DNA of 64,000 bases from contig MKUZ01000006.1 in the NCBI GenBank assembly GCA_001899065.1, forward strand, positions 49,054 through 113,053. The letters run 5' to 3'. Made by a program: the position numbers and the translations under genes. The notes below the pieces were generated by a model, which was not told where the DNA came from, searched no databases, and worked only from the letters and a program-made list of their open reading frames with translations. Position 1 is the stretch's first letter; every line of letters begins with the position of its first letter. Of this stretch, positions 1-8,707 are shown in pieces. This DNA comes from Devosia sp. 66-22. GTDB taxonomy: Bacteria; Pseudomonadota; Alphaproteobacteria; Rhizobiales; Devosiaceae.

Positions 1-166
1 CGCGGTACAGTTCGCCCGCCGTCGTGTGGCCGCGGGCGTCGATCTCATAGAGCACGCGCGCCTCGGGCAGGCTAAGCGGGCCCTCGGCATAGTGTTCCTC
101 GAGCAGGCCGATCTGCCGCGTGTAGAAGCGGTTGAAGGCCCTGATGTCCTCGATCTCGTCCGCCAT
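1..166 (-). CDS. MarR-family regulator (N-terminus only; possibly MarR-GNAT fusion)
   Basis: The gene runs off the left edge of the window, so only the first 55 residues are visible. The reading begins MADEIEDIRAFNRFYTRQIG and continues through LSLPEARVLYEIDARG, which resembles helix 1 to the start of the winged-helix domain of MarR regulators. The spacing also fits the MarR proteins that carry a C-terminal GNAT acetyltransferase domain, but the part that would decide this lies outside. The ATG at 164-166 is chosen because the following residues match the family N-terminus. A 15-base palindrome sits 38 bases upstream and is a good candidate for autoregulation. MarR proteins are dimeric DNA-binding repressors, often of stress or efflux genes; the target here is unknown. 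Confidence 0.7.
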   Translation of the reverse strand, partial: MADEIEDIRAFNRFYTRQIGLLEEHYAEGPLSLPEARVLYEIDARGHTTAGELYR

Positions 167-203
167 GACCCCTCGCGAAATTGGAGCCATTGGCAATCAT
201 ATT

Positions 204-218
204 GTTGACGTTGTCAAC
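204..218. promoter_or_regulatory. MarR-type operator palindrome
   Basis: On the minus strand the sequence reads GTTGAC-AAC-GTCAAC, a perfect inverted repeat with 6-base arms and a 3-base centre. It lies in the 47-base gap upstream of the MarR-type gene and overlaps the stop codon (214-216) of the aminopeptidase gene transcribed in the same direction. MarR dimers typically bind such short palindromes next to their own start. The assignment to this regulator is an inference from position. Confidence 0.5.
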
Positions 219-1560
219 TATATCGCTGCTTTAGCACCCCGTAGACGGCCCGGATGCCTTGGTCGGTGCCGCCATGGGGCCGGCCGGGCTTCGCTTCGGG
301 GGCCCAGCCGAAAATATCGAGATGAACCCACGCCCGGGCGTTGCGCACGAAACGCTTGAGGAACATGGCCGCTGTAATCGATCCGGCGAACGGAGTGGCG
401 CCGGCATTGTTCATGTCGGCGATCTTCGAGTTCATCATCTGATCGTAGGGGGCCCAGAACGGCATGTGCCAGAGCGGATCGTCGCTGGCGAGCCCGGCCG
501 CCATCAGCTCACGGGCGAGGACGTCGTCGGTGGAGTAGAGCGGCGGCAGATCGGGACCGAGCGCCGTGCGCGCAGCACCGGTCAGGGTCGCCATGTCGAG
601 CAGCAGTTCGGGCTTCTCCTCGTCGCCCAGCGTCAGCGCATCGCCAAGGACCAGCCGGCCCTCCGCATCGGTGTTGCCGATCTCAACGGTCTGCCCGGAT
701 CGCGACGGCAACACGTCGCCGGGCCTGAAGGCCCCGCCGGAGATTGAGTTCTCGACGATGGGGATCAGGACACGAAGCCTCACCCTGAGCCCGGCGTCGA
801 TAATCGCGTGGGCGAGGCCGAGCACGTTGGCGGCACCACCCATGTCCTTCTTCATCAGCAGCATGCCGGCCGACGGCTTGATGTCGAGCCCGCCCGTATC
901 GAAAGTGACACCCTTACCGACCAGCGTGACCTTGGGATCGCCGGCGCGGCCCCAAGTCAGGTCCATCAGCCGCGGCGGCTCGGAGCTGGCGCGGCCAACG
1001 GCGTGGATCATCGGGAAATTCTGCTTCAGCAGATCGTCACCGACGATCGCTTTCACCTTCATCTTGTGACGGGTCGCGAAGGTACGGATCTCGCGTTCGA
1101 AGGTGTTTGGCCCAAGATCGTTGGCCGGCGTGTTGATGAGGTCACGCGCGAGGAAGGCGCCATCGACAAGGCGCGCCACTTCCGCGGCGTCGGCTCCCTT
1201 CGGCAACAGCAGCTCGGGAGCGTCCTTGCCCTTGCGATAGCGGTCGAAGCGGTAGGCGCCGAGGCGGAAGCCGAGGGCGGCGCAGGTCGGATCGTCGACA
1301 ACGCCCTCAAGGCGATAGCGGCCTCCCTCGAGGACAGATGCGGCCAGGCCGGTGAGAAGGACCGGGCGGCCCGTCTTCGAGCCGACGCCGAACAGATAGC
1401 CGCCCAACGCACCGCTCTCGGCGGGGAGCGGCGTCAGCCTGCCGCGCTGGCCGGCAAATCCGAGGTCCGCTGCCCATTGCAGCTGCGCCTTGCTGAGTCC
1501 GGCAGCTTTCAGTCCGCCCTCCTCGACAAGAATGAGAGGCAGGGTTTTGGGCTGAGCCAT
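214..1560 (-). CDS. M17 leucyl aminopeptidase family protein
   Basis: Cytosolic zinc/manganese aminopeptidase that removes N-terminal residues from peptides. The M17 signature NTDAEGRLVLGDAL is intact, and the preceding metal/active-site segment VGKGVTFDTGGLDIKPS is present, so the enzyme should be active. At about 448 residues it is the shorter, PepB-like form rather than the 500-residue PepA. The open frame extends upstream to 1593 (11 more residues), but the ATG at 1560 starts MAQPKTLPLILVEE, which looks like the natural N-terminus; the longer form cannot be excluded. It is divergent from tadD and stands alone upstream of the MarR-type gene. Confidence 0.9.
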   Translation of the reverse strand: MAQPKTLPLILVEEGGLKAAGLSKAQLQWAADLGFAGQRGRLTPLPAESGALGGYLFGVGSKTGRPVLLTGLAASVLEGGRYRLEGVVDDPTCAALGFRLGAYRFDRYRKGKDAPELLLPKGADAAEVARLVDGAFLARDLINTPANDLGPNTFEREIRTFATRHKMKVKAIVGDDLLKQNFPMIHAVGRASSEPPRLMDLTWGRAGDPKVTLVGKGVTFDTGGLDIKPSAGMLLMKKDMGGAANVLGLAHAIIDAGLRVRLRVLIPIVENSISGGAFRPGDVLPSRSGQTVEIGNTDAEGRLVLGDALTLGDEEKPELLLDMATLTGAARTALGPDLPPLYSTDDVLARELMAAGLASDDPLWHMPFWAPYDQMMNSKIADMNNAGATPFAGSITAAMFLKRFVRNARAWVHLDIFGWAPEAKPGRPHGGTDQGIRAVYGVLKQRYS

Positions 1561-1596
1561 GGAGACACCGAAGCGGGGAGGACCGAGAGGCACATC

Positions 1597-1611
1597 TTAA
1601 CCGCCCATTAG
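1597..1611. promoter_or_regulatory. CtrA-like motif upstream of tadD
   Basis: The sequence TTAA-ccgccca-TTAG matches 7 of 8 fixed bases of the CtrA consensus TTAA-N7-TTAA. It lies in the divergent gap between the aminopeptidase gene and tadD, about 65 bases before the tadD start. CtrA is the cell-cycle response regulator of alphaproteobacteria and controls pilA in Caulobacter. That it works here is an inference, supported by similar sites at two other pilus promoters in this window. Confidence 0.35.
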
Positions 1612-1674
1612 GGTTAATCAATTATTGCTCGGCGGGTGGCGCACACCTTGGCGCCGGACGACAGTGAGTGTGTG

Positions 1675-2442
1675 ATGCGCGTCCAGACCGTTGCGAAATC
1701 GATGCGCATCGTGCTCCTCGCCGGTGTTGCCACGCTTGCTCTCAGCGCTTGCGCGTCCAACCGCGCGAGCATGACTGATCCGATCGCCACCGGCTCGATC
1801 ACAGGCGACGCAGGCTCGGTCGCGCAGCTTGCGGCGCGCTACAAGGCGCACCCGCGGGACAAGGTCACCGTGATCTACTACGCTGCGGCCCTGCGCGCTG
1901 CGGGACAGCCCGAGCAGGCGGTCAGCGTGCTCGAAGCCGGTGTCGCCGTCTTCCGCAACGACGTCGACATCAAGATTGCCTACGCCAAGGCACTGACCGC
2001 GGCCGGCCGCTTCGACCAGGCGCTCAACGTCGCCGACAGCGCAATCGATCCGACCTCGCCCGACTGGAACGCACTTCTGGTCAAGGGCGCGATCTACGAC
2101 CAGAGCGGCAAGAACGCGGCTGCCCGCGCCATCTACACGCAGGCCCTGCTGCTTGCGCCGAACGAGGCATCGCTCGAGGCCAATATGGGCCTCTCTTTCG
2201 CGATGACCAACGAGCTCGAGAAGGCCGAGCAGCATCTGCGTAGGGCCGTCGGCATGCGCGGCGCCACCAGCCAGATCCGGCAGAATCTGGCCCTGGTGAT
2301 CGGCTTGCAGGGGCGGTTCGAAGACAGCCGCGCGCTGTTTGCTCGCGAGCTGCCGCCGGAGCAGGTCGAAGCCAACATGTCCTACATTCGCGCCTTGCTG
2401 ACGCAGCAGAACCGCTGGGACCTGATCAAGGGCGGCGAGTAG
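1675..2442 (+). CDS. tadD: Tad pilus assembly lipoprotein TadD (TPR protein)
   Basis: Outer-membrane lipoprotein expected to help assemble the secretin of the Tad/Flp pilus. A signal peptide ends in the lipobox LSAC, after which a linker leads into tetratricopeptide helices (for example DKVTVIYYAAALRAAGQPEQ and EASLEANMGLSFAMTNELEK), giving roughly five repeats over about 255 residues. The open frame starts at 1636, but the start at 1675 or 1702 gives a normal signal peptide; neither has a strong ribosome-binding site. It faces tadC tail to tail with three bases between the stop codons, so the two units must share or lack a terminator. Confidence 0.85.
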   Translation: MRVQTVAKSMRIVLLAGVATLALSACASNRASMTDPIATGSITGDAGSVAQLAARYKAHPRDKVTVIYYAAALRAAGQPEQAVSVLEAGVAVFRNDVDIKIAYAKALTAAGRFDQALNVADSAIDPTSPDWNALLVKGAIYDQSGKNAAARAIYTQALLLAPNEASLEANMGLSFAMTNELEKAEQHLRRAVGMRGATSQIRQNLALVIGLQGRFEDSRALFARELPPEQVEANMSYIRALLTQQNRWDLIKGGE

Positions 2443-2445
2443 CGC

Positions 2446-3462
2446 CTAGCCGCCGAAAGCGCTGAATGAACCCTGCGAGATCATCTTGATGATCGCCGGC
2501 GCGATGATCACGATGAACAGCACCGGCAGGAAGAACACGATCAGCGGTACCGTGAGCTTGGGCGGCAGCGCGGCAGCCTTCTTTTCGGCCTCCATCATGC
2601 GCGTCTCGCGTCCCTCTTCCGCCATCACGCGGAGGGACGTTCCCACGCTGGTGCCGTAACGATCGGCCTGGATCAACGACGTCATCACCGATTTGACGAT
2701 GTCGAGGCCCGTCCGCTTGCCCAGATTGTCGTAGGCGCGCGTGCGATCCTCGAGGAAGCTCAGCTCGGCCGTGGTGAGCGTGATTTCCTCGGCAAGCTCG
2801 GGGCTCTGCAGCCCGATCTCCTTGGCAACGCGCTTGAACGCATGCTCGACCGACATGCCCGCTTCGACGCAGAGCAGCATCAGGTCGAGCGCATCCGGCC
2901 AGGCGCGGCGGATCGAGGCCTGCCGCTTGGTGGTGCGATTCTTGAGCCAGAGGGTAGGCAGGTAGGCGCCGATGAGGCCGATGAACAGCGCGTAGATGGC
3001 ATTGAGGTAGAGCGGCTTGTCCGCAAACACCGTGAACTGCAGATAGATGAAGGCGATCACGAAGAGCACGAAGGGCGACACGAAGCGCGCGAACACATAA
3101 GCGTTGAGCGCGGACTGCCCGCGCAGGCCCGCCATTGCGAGCGCATCGCCGGTGCCATCATCCGCAAAGGCCTTCTGCAGCGAGAAGCGCTCGACGACAT
3201 TCTGGATCGATTGCCGCCCGGCGGCGCGCCGCATGGTGCGCGCCTGCTCCTGCTGGTCGCCGCCCCTGCCCCGCAGGCGCGCCATCTCTTCGGCCCGCAT
3301 CTTCTCGCGCTCGAGCGCCACGCGCTTGATGCGCTGTTTCACGCTCGTGCCGCTGCGGCCGAGGAAGGTAAAGCCGAGGGTGAAGACAACGGCCGCCGCC
3401 GAGACCGCCGCCAATGCGGCGATCAGGAACTCACGGGCCATCAGTGCTTCGATCGCGCCCAT
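2446..3462 (-). CDS. tadC: Tad pilus inner-membrane platform protein TadC
   Basis: Type II secretion F-domain protein of 338 residues that forms the inner-membrane platform of the Flp pilus together with TadB. An N-terminal membrane segment (residues about 12-33) is followed by a cytoplasmic stretch, two central hydrophobic segments near 125-170, the F domain with the pattern LDLMLLCVEAGMSVEHAF, and C-terminal hydrophobic segments around LTVPLIVFFLPVLFIVIIAP. It follows tadB with 7 bases between them and is the last gene of the minus-strand pilus block. Confidence 0.92.
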   Translation of the reverse strand: MGAIEALMAREFLIAALAAVSAAAVVFTLGFTFLGRSGTSVKQRIKRVALEREKMRAEEMARLRGRGGDQQEQARTMRRAAGRQSIQNVVERFSLQKAFADDGTGDALAMAGLRGQSALNAYVFARFVSPFVLFVIAFIYLQFTVFADKPLYLNAIYALFIGLIGAYLPTLWLKNRTTKRQASIRRAWPDALDLMLLCVEAGMSVEHAFKRVAKEIGLQSPELAEEITLTTAELSFLEDRTRAYDNLGKRTGLDIVKSVMTSLIQADRYGTSVGTSLRVMAEEGRETRMMEAEKKAAALPPKLTVPLIVFFLPVLFIVIIAPAIIKMISQGSFSAFGG

Positions 3463-3469
3463 ACCCGCC

Positions 3470-4447
3470 TCAGAAGTCGAAGGAAACCATCTTGGCCATG
3501 ATCCACACGCCGATCGACATCATGATCGCGGCGATCGCCAGCCAGACGAGTCCTATGGTGGTGGTGAACATCGGCACCATGTAGGTGGGCGTTGTCAGCG
3601 TCACGAGAATGGCGACGATGAAGGGCAGCGAGCCGATGATGCCGGCCGAGGCCTTGGCTTCCGACGACATCGCCTTGATCTTCTGCTTCATCTTCTTGCG
3701 GTTGCGCAGCACGCGGGCGAGGTTGCCCAGGGCTTCGCTGAGATTGCCGCCCGCCTGCTGCTGCACCGTGATCACGACCACGAAGAAGTTCACTTCGGGC
3801 AGCGGCATGCGGTCGAACAGGGTCTGGATCGCTTCGCCGGTCGACTTGCCCATTGTCTGCTGGTCGAGGACCTTCTGGAACTCTGTCTTGATCGGCTCCT
3901 TGGCCTCCTTGGCCACGAGGCGCATCGAATCGTTGAGCGGCAGACCCGACTTCACGCCGCGCACAATGGCTTCCACCGCGTTGGGCAGCTCGTCGAGATA
4001 GGCGGCCTGGTGCTTCTTGCGGCGCCTGCCCATCCAGAATTTGGGCAGCAGGTAGCCGCCGGCGGCGCCGAAGACGAGCGCGAAATACCAGTCGACCTGC
4101 AGCAGGAAGCAGACAAGCGCCAGCACGATGCCGACGATGATCTGGTTGCGGATCCAGGTCTTGGCCTGAATCTTCATGCCGGCCTGATAGATCTGATCCT
4201 GCAGCGGGACGTTCTTCCTGGCCTTGCCCAGCGCATCGTTCTGCGCCTTGAGCGTGTCCTGGATCTGCTTGCGCCGCGTGTCGCGCGTGCGCACGGCATC
4301 CGCGTTGCGCCGGTTGGCCTGGATATCGCCCTGCAGTGCCTTCATGCGCTTGTCGGCGCGGCTCGATCCGGCGAGCGAAGGGATCAGCGCAAAACCCGCT
4401 GCCCCGACGCCCACGATGGCCAGAATTGCGTAGAGCAGGACTTCCAT
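3470..4447 (-). CDS. tadB: Tad pilus inner-membrane platform protein TadB
   Basis: Paralogue and partner of TadC, 325 residues, with a type II secretion F domain. It has an N-terminal membrane anchor, a charged linker, a pair of hydrophobic segments near residues 100-135 and the F domain with YLDELPNAVEAIVRGVKSG and VVVITVQQQAGGNLSEALGN, both typical of TadB. C-terminal membrane segments follow. The gene begins 10 bases after the stop of the tadA/cpaF ATPase gene, in the usual tadA-tadB-tadC order. Confidence 0.93.
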   Translation of the reverse strand: MEVLLYAILAIVGVGAAGFALIPSLAGSSRADKRMKALQGDIQANRRNADAVRTRDTRRKQIQDTLKAQNDALGKARKNVPLQDQIYQAGMKIQAKTWIRNQIIVGIVLALVCFLLQVDWYFALVFGAAGGYLLPKFWMGRRRKKHQAAYLDELPNAVEAIVRGVKSGLPLNDSMRLVAKEAKEPIKTEFQKVLDQQTMGKSTGEAIQTLFDRMPLPEVNFFVVVITVQQQAGGNLSEALGNLARVLRNRKKMKQKIKAMSSEAKASAGIIGSLPFIVAILVTLTTPTYMVPMFTTTIGLVWLAIAAIMMSIGVWIMAKMVSFDF

Positions 4448-4457
4448 TACTCAGAAC

Positions 4458-5960
4458 TCAGTTGTTGAGCAGGCTATGCTGCTCGACGTTGGACTTCTCC
4501 AGCGCTTCGACCAGATTGGCCTCTTCGTTGAAGTAGCGGGCGCGTTCGGTGAATTGCGGCTTGGTGATACCGGTCGAGCGGTGGCGGCCAATCAGGTTGC
4601 CGCCCGAATCCTCGCCCAGGATGTCGTAGAGGAAGATGTCCTGCGTCACGATCACTTCGCCTTCCATGCCGAGCACTTCGGAGATGTGGGTGATGCGACG
4701 CGAACCGTCGCGCAGACGTGCTGCCTGGACGATGACGTCGATCGATGAGGTGATCATCTCGCGGATTGTGCGGCTGGGGAGCGAATAGCCGCCCATCGTG
4801 ATCATCGATTCGAGACGGCTCAGCGCTTCACGCGGGCTGTTGGCGTGGAGCGTGCCCATCGAGCCATCGTGACCGGTGTTCATAGCCTGCAGGAGGTCGA
4901 AGGCTTCCGGTCCGCGGACTTCGCCCACGATGATGCGCTCGGGCCGCATACGCAGGCAGTTCTTGACCAGATCGCGCATGGTGATCTCGCCTTCGCCCTC
5001 GAGATTGGGCGGGCGGGTTTCGAGACGCACAACATGCGGCTGCTGGAGCTGCAGTTCGGCCGAGTCCTCGCAGGTGATGACGCGCTCGTCCTTCTCGATG
5101 AAGGCGGTGAGGCAGTTGAGCAGCGTCGTCTTGCCCGAGCCGGTACCGCCCGAGATCAGCACATTGGCACGCACGCGACCCAGGATACGGAGGACTTCGG
5201 CGCCTTCGGGCGAGATTGAGTTGTATTTGACGAGCTGCTGTAGGGTCAGCTTGTCCTTCTTGAACTTACGGATGGTGAGTGCGGCGCCATCGATCGCGAG
5301 CGGCGGAGCGATGACGTTGACGCGGGACCCATCAGGCAGGCGCGCGTCGCAGATAGGCGAACTCTCATCGACACGACGGCCAACCTGGCTGACGATGCGC
5401 TGACACACATTCATCAGGTGACTGTCGTCGCGGAAGCGCACATTGGTGAGCTTCACCTTGCCGCCGACTTCGATGTAGCACTTCTGGCTGCCGTTCACCA
5501 TGATGTCGGCAATGTCGTCGCGCGCCAGCAACGGCTCGAGCGGGCCATAGCCGAGAACGTCGTTACAGATGTCCTCGAGCAGGTCCTCCTGCTCAGAGAT
5601 CGACATGACGATCGACTTGAGGGCGATGATTTCGGCGACGATGTCGCGGATTTCCTCGCGCGCCGCCTCCTGGTCCATCGTGGCCAGTTGGCTGAGATCG
5701 ATCGAGTCGATCAGCGCATTGAAGATCGCCGACTTGGTCTGGAAGTATTCTTTGTCGCGCTGGATCGCCTCAGCGCTGCGCACGTCCACGATATCGTCGC
5801 TGCGCAGCCGGTTGAGGCTTGCATCGACGACGGGCTTGGGCACGTCGACGGGTCGTGCAGCAGGCACGGCTGGCAGCGATGACGGAGCCGACGGCTGCGG
5901 GCGTGGCGGCTCGGCCGCTCCCGGGGTATTGCCGCCGAAGGACTGGCGCTTGCCGAACAT
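4458..5960 (-). CDS. cpaF: Tad pilus secretion ATPase TadA/CpaF
   Basis: Cytoplasmic hexameric ATPase of the type II/IV secretion family that powers Flp pilus extension and, in Caulobacter, retraction. The 500-residue protein has a variable proline-rich N-terminus (about 1-45), the CpaF-type N-terminal domain, and a RecA-like core with Walker A GGTGSGKTT at about 271-279. The Asp and His boxes (CEDSAELQLQQPHVVRLETR; GTLHANSPREALSRLESM) and the Walker B region IIVGEVRGPEAFDLLQAM are intact. Its start overlaps the cpaE stop by one base, indicating translational coupling. Confidence 0.95.
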   Translation of the reverse strand: MFGKRQSFGGNTPGAAEPPRPQPSAPSSLPAVPAARPVDVPKPVVDASLNRLRSDDIVDVRSAEAIQRDKEYFQTKSAIFNALIDSIDLSQLATMDQEAAREEIRDIVAEIIALKSIVMSISEQEDLLEDICNDVLGYGPLEPLLARDDIADIMVNGSQKCYIEVGGKVKLTNVRFRDDSHLMNVCQRIVSQVGRRVDESSPICDARLPDGSRVNVIAPPLAIDGAALTIRKFKKDKLTLQQLVKYNSISPEGAEVLRILGRVRANVLISGGTGSGKTTLLNCLTAFIEKDERVITCEDSAELQLQQPHVVRLETRPPNLEGEGEITMRDLVKNCLRMRPERIIVGEVRGPEAFDLLQAMNTGHDGSMGTLHANSPREALSRLESMITMGGYSLPSRTIREMITSSIDVIVQAARLRDGSRRITHISEVLGMEGEVIVTQDIFLYDILGEDSGGNLIGRHRSTGITKPQFTERARYFNEEANLVEALEKSNVEQHSLLNN

Positions 5961-7240
5961 TACGAGGCCTTCTTACGCTTCAGGAAGGACGGCAGTTTGA
6001 GACTCGAGGACTTGGCCGCCGCCTCGGGAATGGACCGGCCGGTCACCTGCATGCCGATTGCCCGGAAGATGTCGTTGGTGCGGTTGTTCGCCGACACCTC
6101 GGCGATCATCTGACCGTTGTTGGCCGCGGTGCCAAAGGTCATGGCGTCGAAGGGAATCTGTCCGATCAGCCGGCATTCGATCGAATTGGCGAACTCCTGC
6201 GCGGCAATCTCGGGCCGCTTGGGCACGCCCAGCTTGTTGACCACGAGGAGCGGCTCGCTCTCGGTGGGACGCAGTGCCTTGATCGTGTCGGCGAGGTTCT
6301 TGGCGTTGCGCAGATTGGCAAGATCGGGCTCGGCGACGACGACGATTTCATCGACCGTCGCAAGAGTATGGCGCACCCAGGCGTTCCAGGTGTGCGGCAC
6401 ATCGAGCACCACCACCGGGGTCGTCTTCTGCGCGAGTTCCACGACCTGCTCGAAGTCGCGCTCGCCGAAGTCGAACGTCTTGTCGAGCATTGCCGGAGCG
6501 GTCAGCAGATTGATGTGATTGGCCGCCTTGCTCATCAAGCGGTCGAGCATCGTGGGATCGACCTTGCCCGAGGCCGTCACCGCGTCCGCAATACCGTGCG
6601 GCGGGTCCTGGTTGAAGTTGAGCCCGGCCGTGCCGAATGGCAGGTCGAGGTCGAGGATCAGCACGTCCTGACGCAGGCTCTGGCTGATGGCCCAGGCCAC
6701 ATTGTGGGAGACGGTCGAGCTGCCCGAACCGCCCTTCGCCGACACGAACGCGATGGTGCGGCCGATCGGCGCCGCGCCCTCGGCCGCGAACAGATCGGAT
6801 ATGGCGTTGACGATCGACTGCGCGCTGGTGGGCAGCACGAGATATTCGGAGACGCCCGAGCGGATCAGCTCGCGATAAAGCAGCACGTCATTGACGTGAC
6901 CCAGCACAATCAGGCGGGTCGAGGCGTCGCAGACTTCGGCAAGGCGGTCGAGGGCACCGGGGATCTCCTCGGTGGGCAGCGATGTCTCGACAATGATCAG
7001 ATTGGGCGTTGGATTCGACTTGTAGCTTTCGATCGCGCCCTCAAGCCCGCCATTGTGAGTGGTCAGCGCAACCTTGGACATTCGCCGATCATGCACTGCC
7101 GCTTCGACGAGCTCGGCCGTCTGCGAGTGCTCGCAGAAGGCCTGGATCGTGATGCGCGGCAACAGTCGCGCGCCGGTCGCCACCTCGCCGACCGGCTCGT
7201 CGACCGGGGTGGGTTCCTTGCTGGACGTCAGAAAACTCAT
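5960..7240 (-). CDS. cpaE: Pilus localization ATPase TadZ/CpaE
   Basis: MinD/ParA-like protein that places the pilus machinery at the pole. The 426-residue chain has an atypical receiver-like domain (about 45-150) followed by the ATPase domain. Its Walker A is KGGSGSST at about 169-176, in which the usual lysine after GxG is replaced by serine; this deviation is commonly seen in CpaE/TadZ and leaves only the signature lysine at the start of the motif. DLDLPFGTAGLNFNQDP is the A-prime region. It lies between the secretin gene (38-base gap) and cpaF (1-base overlap). Confidence 0.92.
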   Translation of the reverse strand: MSFLTSSKEPTPVDEPVGEVATGARLLPRITIQAFCEHSQTAELVEAAVHDRRMSKVALTTHNGGLEGAIESYKSNPTPNLIIVETSLPTEEIPGALDRLAEVCDASTRLIVLGHVNDVLLYRELIRSGVSEYLVLPTSAQSIVNAISDLFAAEGAAPIGRTIAFVSAKGGSGSSTVSHNVAWAISQSLRQDVLILDLDLPFGTAGLNFNQDPPHGIADAVTASGKVDPTMLDRLMSKAANHINLLTAPAMLDKTFDFGERDFEQVVELAQKTTPVVVLDVPHTWNAWVRHTLATVDEIVVVAEPDLANLRNAKNLADTIKALRPTESEPLLVVNKLGVPKRPEIAAQEFANSIECRLIGQIPFDAMTFGTAANNGQMIAEVSANNRTNDIFRAIGMQVTGRSIPEAAAKSSSLKLPSFLKRKKAS

Positions 7241-7277
7241 GACTTAACTCTCCATCACGCCGGTTACTGGGCGGTGA

Positions 7278-8693
7278 TCAGTCGAGAACAAATCCGACAG
7301 ACCCGTTGTAGCTGCCGCGCATTCCGTCATCGCCGACGCCGTAGATCTTCTCGAGGCGGCCAAGGAAGATCGCTTCAGCGTCACCGGCCATTTCCGTATT
7401 GTCCGTCGGCAGCTCCGGCCGCTCCTTGTCCGCCCAGGCGTAGTAGGGCGTCACCAGGAACACGAGCTCGGTGCGCTGGCTGCGGTACTCGCGCGAGCGG
7501 AACAATGCGCCCAGGATCGGAATGTCGCCCAATCCAGGCAGGCGATCGATGTCGTGCCGCGCCCGCTCGCTCAGCAGGCCCGCGATCGACAGCGTCTGGC
7601 CCGGAGCGAGCACGACGCTGGTCGACACATCGCGCTTGTTGATTGCGCCCTGACTCCCGCTCGGCTCCGAGACCGAGCTTGCGACCGCAAGGCTGATGGT
7701 GCCGTCGGACTTGATGGCCGGGGTAAAGGCGAGCTCGATGCCGTAAGGCTTGAAGTCCGTCACCACGTTGCCGTCGACAACGCGGTTGTACGGCAACTCG
7801 CCGCCGGCAAGGAACGTTGCAGGCTGCCCCGAAAGCGCGGTCAGAACAGGCGTTGCGAGGCTCCGCAGCGCACCGCGCTGCTCGAGCGCGCGCACGGCAA
7901 CATCGATCGAACCGCTGATCGAGGAGCCGCCGGGAAGCGGGATATTGACTGCACCACCACCTGCGGGCAGCCCCGAGATGCCGTTGTTGAACGAGCCGCT
8001 GAGGCCGGCGACCGAGAACGTGCTCGAGAAGTTGACGCCAAGCTCCTTGGCGACGTCGCGCTGCACCTCGGCCACTGTCACCTTCAGCATGACCTGCTGC
8101 GGTCCAACGACCTGAATCAGGCTTCCGGCCTCGTCCTCGCCATCGGAAAGCTGGTTGGCCATCGCCTCGGCGACCGCCTTGTCCTCGGCCGTGCGGACCG
8201 TACCTGTAAGCAGGAAGTGCGTCGTGCCATCAATGGCGTTGTCGGACAGGGTCTGGACGCGGATGTTGGAACCGGGGATCACCCGGGCCAGCGTCTCTTC
8301 GAGCGCCACGCCGACCTCCGAAACCGGCTGCACGACCTTGAGATCGAGCACGGCGATGTTGTTGCCTGCGGGATCGAGGAAGAAGATGTTAGTGGTGCCG
8401 CCCGAAATGCCCTGGACGATCGCCCGCGTCTTCGACCGCATGACGACGGTCGCTACGCTCGGCTGGCTCGCGATCACCTCGCCCGCATTGGTCGGCAGGT
8501 CGACGAGGATCGACTTGTTGACCTCGAGCGAGACCGTCTGCATGGAGCCCGCAGCCTTGTTGGGAATGCGCAGATACGGCATGCTCGCCGCGGCCACTGG
8601 AGCGGCAAGCGCTGCGCTCAGCACTATCGCGGCGATGGCGCGGATCAGGTTCATCCTGCGGCCGCGAAGACTGTTGGGAGTGGCGATGGTCAT
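7278..8693 (-). CDS. cpaC: Flp pilus secretin CpaC/RcpA
   Basis: Outer-membrane secretin that forms the exit pore for the Flp pilus. After a signal peptide ending VAAA, the N-terminal domain (YLRIPNKAAGSMQTVSLEVN, SQPSVATVVMRSKTRAIVQG) and a BON-like segment lead to the secretin core with VMLKVTVAEVQRDVAKELGV, TFLAGGELPYNRVVDGNV and LGDIPILGALFRSREYRSQR, all hallmarks of the family. The ATG at 8693 is preferred because GAGG lies 5 bases upstream; a GTG at 8711 would overlap the cpaB stop and is the alternative. A CpaD gene, usually found directly downstream, is absent. Confidence 0.93.
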   Translation of the reverse strand: MTIATPNSLRGRRMNLIRAIAAIVLSAALAAPVAAASMPYLRIPNKAAGSMQTVSLEVNKSILVDLPTNAGEVIASQPSVATVVMRSKTRAIVQGISGGTTNIFFLDPAGNNIAVLDLKVVQPVSEVGVALEETLARVIPGSNIRVQTLSDNAIDGTTHFLLTGTVRTAEDKAVAEAMANQLSDGEDEAGSLIQVVGPQQVMLKVTVAEVQRDVAKELGVNFSSTFSVAGLSGSFNNGISGLPAGGGAVNIPLPGGSSISGSIDVAVRALEQRGALRSLATPVLTALSGQPATFLAGGELPYNRVVDGNVVTDFKPYGIELAFTPAIKSDGTISLAVASSVSEPSGSQGAINKRDVSTSVVLAPGQTLSIAGLLSERARHDIDRLPGLGDIPILGALFRSREYRSQRTELVFLVTPYYAWADKERPELPTDNTEMAGDAEAIFLGRLEKIYGVGDDGMRGSYNGSVGFVLD

Positions 8694-8707
8694 GTTGTCC
8701 TCGTACG

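Noticed and set aside
5819-7642. A 607-codon plus-strand open frame over cpaE
   Set aside because: Antisense shadow of cpaE and the cpaC end; rich in Arg, His and Gly, no recognisable domain.
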